Below are positions 58,329 to 64,000 of a stretch of 64,000 bases of DNA, one piece after another. The notes below the pieces were generated by a model. That model was not told where the DNA came from and did no database searches. It saw nothing but the letters and a program-made list of their open reading frames with translations. The stretch is from Hydractinia symbiolongicarpus (Eukaryota > Cnidaria > Hydrozoa > Anthoathecata > Hydractiniidae): contig NC_079875.1 of assembly GCF_029227915.1 (NCBI RefSeq), forward strand, positions 23,801,001-23,865,000, in the 5' to 3' direction. Each line of letters starts with the position of its first letter. The first letter of the stretch is position 1. The position numbers were made by a program, and so were the translations under genes.

Positions 58329-61300
58329 ATGAATGGACTTTCGTTTTCAGAGTTATGTTGTTTATTTTGTTGTCCACCTTGTCCGTCAGTAATCGCTTCC
58401 AAATTGGCTTTTCTTCCTCCGGAGCCAACGTACACAATACAAGAACTCGGGGATGGAACATGGGCTCTTCATTTAAGTGAAAGAGCTGAATGGCAGTATG
58501 GACAAAAAGAACTAGATTGCATTGAAGTGTTTCAGGCCAGAACTAATAGAGGCAATCGTATATCGTGTATGTATGTTCGTTGCTCCCCAACTGCCAAGTT
58601 TACAATTTTGTTTAGTCATGGCAATGCTGTTGATTTAGGACAAATGAGTAGCTTTTATATTGGATTAGGTACTAGAATAAATTGTAATATTTTTTCATAC
58701 GACTACTCTGGATATGGACAAAGTAGTGGAAAACCCACAGAGAAAAATATATATGCGGATATAGATGCTGCTTGGCATTCATTGAGGACAAGATATGGAA
58801 TAAGTCCTGAAAGCATAATACTATATGGTCAAAGCATTGGTACGGTACCAACAATTGACTTAGCATCTCGTTTTGAATGTGCTGGAGTGATACTACACTC
58901 TCCACTTATGTCTGGAATGAGGGTAGCTTTTCCGGATACAAAGAAAACATATTGTTTTGATGTCTTTCCAAGGTAAGCTAATGTCTCTATCATTATTTAT
59001 TAGAAAATTGTCATCTTTTTTTCAAAAAAAAAAAAAACACAAATGCACAAACATAATGAAATTCAAAAAATGAAATAAGTAAAATGTGGTAGCGTACATT
59101 AATTAACGTATTACGTATTAAGCTGTGACATGTATTTTGAAGAAAAAAAATATATATACATCAACATAAAAACTATAACTTAACATAGCTTCTTTGTGTA
59201 TAGCTATATTTAAATTTATATACAAGTTTCACCAGCAAATATAATAAAACAGGCAGTAAGTCGTGGACCAGACCATTCCAAACTTTATTTTTAGTGGAGA
59301 TAATTTTTGGTCTTGAAATTAAAATTAGTTTGAATGCAGTTTATAGATTAACCAACTTTGACTTTCTGCACCTTAAGTCAGCATTTTATTGCCTGTCGAG
59401 TTTTTAGATTTTTCCTGCACGTGCAAAAATCCTATGAAATCCTATGACGTAAACATTAAAATTTGTTCATATGGTATACCTTTCACATGTAATTTTCACA
59501 CACTCATTGCAGATAGTTATGAAAAATGCTTAATAAACACCAATACATTGCAAGTTTTTCCACCTTCTTAAAGTTGCAAAAAAGTTTGCTATTTTGTGTT
59601 GCATATACTGTTTTTCTAATTAAAAATTTGTGTTGATGATCTGCAAGTAAGAATAGTTGTTTTTTTTTGTTTGTAGTAATAAGTCTTCTTTTATTTTCGA
59701 TATGGTTGTGCTACAGTTAACCCCCAGTAACTCAAACGTGCAAATAGCTGAGGAAAGTAGTTTGACTTAACAAAATCTTGAGTTAAAAGCCCTGTTTAGT
59801 TGAATTAGTAAAAAATGCAATAATAGTTTGAGTTATAGCAATTTGCTAAGAATGAGACAACAGTTACAGAAATAAATCTTGGCAATAGAGAGAGCATTCT
59901 TGTAAATTGAATTAGTCTGGACAGGCAGCATTTGTGTCTGTATTATGTCAAAAGTTGTAACAAAAAAATGTCATCTTGAGTAAAGAATTCAAGTTATCCG
60001 AAATAATTGCTTCAGAAAATGGGTTGAGTTAACAAATGTTCGAGTCACTGGAAGTTAACTGCACTTTAGGAATTTAGCTTTGCTTTTACAGCTTATGATC
60101 TTTTAATTTAAAATAATGAATAAAGGTGAAATAAAACAAGGAATTGGCCCTAAATGTTGGAATGGATTCTTAATGTTTGTTTAAAGTCTCTAGAATTAAT
60201 GTACATAGATGCTTTGTAATTATTGCACCAATCAGTTGGTTTTTAAAATTGATAGATTTTATATGTTTTGTGATCTAAACAAGACATTTCCTGCAGATCT
60301 TCAGGACCAGAATATTTAGGAGATATTTATTGCTGTTAAAGAAAATTAACTTAATTTTATTAAAACTGCTAACAAATCTTTAGATAGTTAAATAAATGAA
60401 TAGATGTGTAATTCTCATGTCAAGTTAAGCAGACTCGATTAGGCTATCTCCCGAATTTCCCCCACGTGGCTTGGGTTAACCCGAGGCTATGGTAACATTT
60501 ACTTGCCCATTTTTGCCGCCTTTATTTATTTTTCAAAAGTATCTTGCAGTTTTAACACTTGGTCACTAGGGACACCAATGGTCACTAGGGACAAGTGTTA
60601 AACCTCAAGGGTTTTCTTGTTTATGTAAAGGGGCAATTTTTAATGGCAACCATTATAGATTGTTGAGGCTATTTCATTTTATAACTAATTGTATATTGAA
60701 AAAAAGTAATATTTAATACTTGTCTATTGTTTTTTCCAATTTCGTGGGATCTATTTTTTGTACACCGGCCAAAAAGCAATATTCCGCATATATTGAATTT
60801 TCATGCATACAAATGCACAACAAATTTCTGTGCAGCAATCCACCCAAAAATATGCAAGGAAATTTCACAAATAAAAGTATAAAACATTTACATCACAAAT
60901 CACTCATAAGAATGTACTACAAAGTGAAATGTATTGTATTAGCCACAATCACAATTTCGAAAGTATATGCAGCTTTAAATTGCATCAGCTCAATAATTTC
61001 CCTCATGGTAAACAAGATTTTCTCGTTAATGTGAACAAGGAATTCAATATCTTAAATGTAAATGAGACTGAATTGTAGAATGTGCTAGAATCACGAAAAC
61101 CTTTTTTTTCTATTTATTTTGTATATTGGCTAGAGTACTAAAAAAAATTTGTACAAGAAGAGGAAGAATTTTTTTTCTGGAAAATGTAGCACTGGTGAAA
61201 AAATCAACGTAGTTAAATGTTGAAAAAATGTGAATATTTTAAAGCTCAGAATCGTTTGTTACATAGCCTCCTATGGAACCAGAAAAAATTCTCTCTCCTT

Positions 61301-61744
61301 TAATGAAATTGGGTATAGTTTTTTCGCTGTCAAATCTAGAATCTCTATTTCGAACGTTGCATTCCAGAACTTTTTAATTTGCGGGATTTTGCGTGCACGA
61401 AAATGTTGCATTACAAAACTAATCCATGCAAACTCATTTCATCTTGATACCTTGCTAAATTTAAATGCTCGATGCTTTTAATTCCCAAATTTCGCGTTCA
61501 TTAGCTTTTTACTTTATATTTCAGCATCGAGAAAACACAAAAAATCACTTCGTCAGTCCTTGTCATACATGGAACCGAGGATGAAGTAATCGATTTCTCA
61601 CATGGCCTCGCTATTTATGAGAAATCACCAAAAGCTGTTGAACCACTCTGGGTAGAAGGAGCTGGCCATAATGACGTTGAATTATACGGACAGTACTTGG
61701 AGAGACTGAAGCAGTTTGTGCAGTACGATATTGTCAAAGAATGA
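58329..61744 (+). CDS. ABHD17: ABHD17-family protein depalmitoylase
   Basis: Membrane-bound serine hydrolase that removes palmitate from proteins such as N-Ras and PSD-95 in vertebrates. Exon 58329-58972 and exon 61525-61744 give 287 aa; human ABHD17 proteins are about 290-330. The N-terminus [19 protein letters not shown] carries the Cys cluster that is itself palmitoylated. The alpha/beta-hydrolase core shows [18 protein letters not shown] (oxyanion region), [13 protein letters not shown] and the nucleophile elbow [10 protein letters not shown] (Ser169). The acid is in [14 protein letters not shown] (about Asp234) and the base in [13 protein letters not shown] (about His263). It lacks the long Gly/Pro/Ala linker of human ABHD17A. 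The donor GTAAGC at 58973 and acceptor at 61523-61524 restore frame across a 2.55-kb intron. Start context and N-terminal identity leave no doubt about the start. Confidence 0.97.
59274..59480 (+). repeat. Dispersed repeat related to HDHD5 intron 1
   Basis: Shares with 1906-2170 the series AAACTTTATTTTT, AAATTAAAAT, TTTGACTTTCT, GCCTGTCGA and ACGTAAACATTAAA, in the same order and spacing. It lies in the ABHD17 intron. Confidence 0.6.
60440..60500 (-). repeat. Second copy of the GGGTTAACCCAAGCC repeat
   Basis: In reverse complement matches 2800-2850, including ACCCAAGCCACGTGGG and GGGAAATTCGGGAGAT. Confidence 0.5.
60551..60602. repeat. Inverted repeat enclosing a direct repeat
   Basis: Outer arms TTTAACACTTG (60551-60561) and CAAGTGTTAAA (60592-60602) flank two direct copies of GGTCACTAGGGACA (with shared edges). 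It lies in the ABHD17 intron. Confidence 0.8.
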
Positions 61745-64000
61745 TAACCGTCCACGCATCTCTGTTTATTACGATCGGTACCGTAGATTTAACCACAATG
61801 TTTTCTCGTACCAGGAGCGCATACCTGTAAACAAGAATATAGCTTTGACTGACATTTGGTTGCAATTATTTCGTGCATTGCTTTCTCCTCATGTTACTAA
61901 AAATCAAGTAATATTTTGCGGCATTCTGCTTTGAAACTACTTTCAATTTTCAGTAACCTTTGATTTTCAGTCTATTTCTTTTTTCATCTGCAAGAATCAT
62001 TTTTTTTCACTTGAATAAGAGCTGTAGATGGAGCAGTATATTTCTTACTTTGGCCTTGGCCAGCGAATATGCCGTTCATTTGTGCGTTTAAAAAACATTA
62101 GTTTAGATTTTAAAGCGATCTTTGAAAGTAAAGTCTCACTTGTATACGTGCCTTCTCAGCTCGGGCTGTACAGAGAATAATTCAAAGTGGGCTAACTATC
62201 GAAGTTTTTAATCTACACTGTGTTGGTTGTACGGCGTTTCTGTATTTATTGAAATTATTTTTTACATTATATAAATAAGCAATTGTTTAATAATTCATTC
62301 ACTGATTATATTAGTAATGTCACGTTTACTGTCTGATTTCTTTATAGTTTCGAGTCATGTCTACTTTATAGCGCGTACATAAAAGTTGATGATACTGATA
62401 TTAATAAATGTTTCTTTTATAATTAACTCCATTTTTGATTTCAGGTTCAGTTGCTAAAAGCAAAATTTTGATTCCAGCCTTACTCTTAGACATATTAGAG
62501 AAATATCAAGGTTTCAATCCTTGGTTTTTTAATTTCCCAATTTGTTTAACCTGACCAGTTGCTTCTAAATTTTACTCTAAGTCCTTAGCAAGTCGGTTGC
62601 TCAAAAAGAAAAACGTGTCACTGTTTTCAATATATTTGTTGCAGCCAGGGGTTCAAACCAAAATGGCGAATAGTTATGAATTATGTTCATGAAACGCAAA
62701 TACTCCATTAAGCCGAGTGGAGTTTATTACAGGACGGGGCAACTTGTAAGCCTTCGTTACACTTCTTTTCCAGCTCTGGAAAATGTCCTTAACTTTTTCA
62801 GTAATACGTATTCTCCCAAATTTTCTTATTATTCACCCCAACCTTAACCAATGAACCTAAATTTTATACAAAATCGAAAATTAATTCTTTAAGTTTCACG
62901 TTAAATTCCCACTGCTTCAAATCGGAAATATTTTTTAAATTATTTTTTTTGCCATTGCAGTGTACGTAGAAATAGCTTAACTTTTTCCTAAACTTATTAC
63001 ACTTGTTGAAAGTATTAAACATTGGCTATACTTAATTAACCTCATTCACAGGGCCTTTTTTACGCCCTTCCCAGTCAAAAAGAGAAAAAGGTTCTAGGAA
63101 GGAGGTGGTATGCCGCATTCCTATAAACAAAATTTGTTATAAGATCCAGCAAGGCGGAATCGAATGTTATTTCTGAGTATCTTTGTTTCGGGTAATTTCT
63201 AAGGAATTGGTTTACTGAAAGAAATGTAAACACTACAATCAACTCACACTTCGCACGCCAGGTTCGAAAATGGAAAAGTCGAGTGTAATTCTGGAAAAAT
63301 CGGGTAAATGTATATCAGTCAAGTCCTAATCAAAACTTAGACCTAGCTTCAACCATCTAATATTTAATTTTAAAAATTAAAAACAATGAATTCCCGCGGT
63401 ATTAAAAGAGTCGGCGCCCAATCAGCACGTTTAAATTGTTTAAATCTCAAAAAAAATCTCATGTGCACACTGTCTTAAATCAAGGAGGTTCTCTCTTTAA
63501 ACCTCCTTGCTTAAATGAACTTGTCTTTCAAGATCAGAATTTTCTTTGTAAACGTTGTATCAGATACATGTTTTTTTTTAAGAAGATACCCAACAAGAAT
63601 ATTTAAGATGAAATTAGAAGAAAAGTTATGAATATCCTAAAGAATACGCTCATCTTGAAATTTTATTTGCATTCTAAATGAAATATAAAACAAAAACGAC
63701 GTATCATTCATGTAAAATGTCTTTTTTCAAGTTTTATTTGAAGTAATTTTTTCCCACAAAATCTAGCTGTCTGTCACTTGAATTAGGCTGTTTAAACAAC
63801 AGCAAATTAAGGGTGATTTTACACCAGTTCAAATAATATCTCAAGAATATATCAGGATGATTTCGCCCTAATGTTAAGAACATTTATGTTGAAATAAAAA
63901 AACACTATTCTTACAAAAAAACGTATAGCAATCTAGACGCGAGTCAGAAAAAGGTTTCAAAATATTGCCTTTTCAGGATTCCGTTTAAAGCAGGATTACG
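61745..64000. other. 3' UTR of ABHD17 and downstream sequence
   Basis: A possible poly(A) signal lies at 62403-62408. A 10-bp hairpin CAAGGAGGTT / AACCTCCTTG is at 63481-63509. No further gene is recognised. Confidence 0.4.

Overview
The window is AT-rich, intron-bearing animal DNA. It shows canonical GT/AG introns, metazoan single-copy genes (HDHD5, HDAC3, DDA1, KRTCAP2, RGM, SPAG8, ABHD17) and remnants of LINE, Ty3/gypsy and PIF/Harbinger elements. A two-exon RGM gene, a secreted tandem-CBM2 protein and a lineage-specific surface receptor suggest a non-bilaterian or basal marine invertebrate. A hydrozoan cnidarian is the best guess, but the species is an inference. Gene models were built by hand from splice signals, reading phase and recalled family features; no alignment was run.

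Left part (1-15.7 kb): a decayed CaRF-like/PHD-finger relic (120-740); a nine-exon HDHD5 (CECR5) gene (956-6123, +) whose first intron carries a perfect 54-bp inverted repeat and two related mutually inverted repeats; a three-exon Mpo1/DUF962-like membrane protein (8060-11125, +); HDAC3 with nearly all its coding sequence in one exon (12019-14159, +); and a secreted protein with two CBM2-like domains (14871-15647, -).

Middle (16.6-37 kb): a broken LINE reverse transcriptase carrying a 166-bp GC-rich insertion with a 13-bp target-site duplication; a 740-bp non-autonomous PIF/Harbinger element with a TTA duplication; and a 7-kb minus-strand gene for a type I membrane receptor (19799-26762). The receptor stalk is encoded by three tandemly duplicated 42-nt microexons, its tail has tyrosine/ITIM-like motifs, and one intron holds a 42-bp minisatellite of about 23 copies. 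Upstream of it lie an exact 140-bp tandem duplication, a divergent DDA1 gene (28670-29433, -), a gypsy integrase relic split by a retroposed insert, and a minus-strand LINE relic.

Right part (37-64 kb): KRTCAP2 (OST subunit; 38697-40609, +), repulsive guidance molecule RGM (42325-44633, -), about 7 kb without recognisable genes, a seven-exon SPAG8-like microtubule inner protein (52078-56376, -) with a perfect 34-bp palindrome in an intron, and ABHD17 depalmitoylase (58329-61744, +). The genes do not form a pathway or operon; they are ordinary neighbours on a chromosome. The least explained items are the receptor gene, the perfect inverted repeats, the small GC-rich insertion, and a short motif (CCTGGGGACGAGGTTG and variants) scattered through the window.
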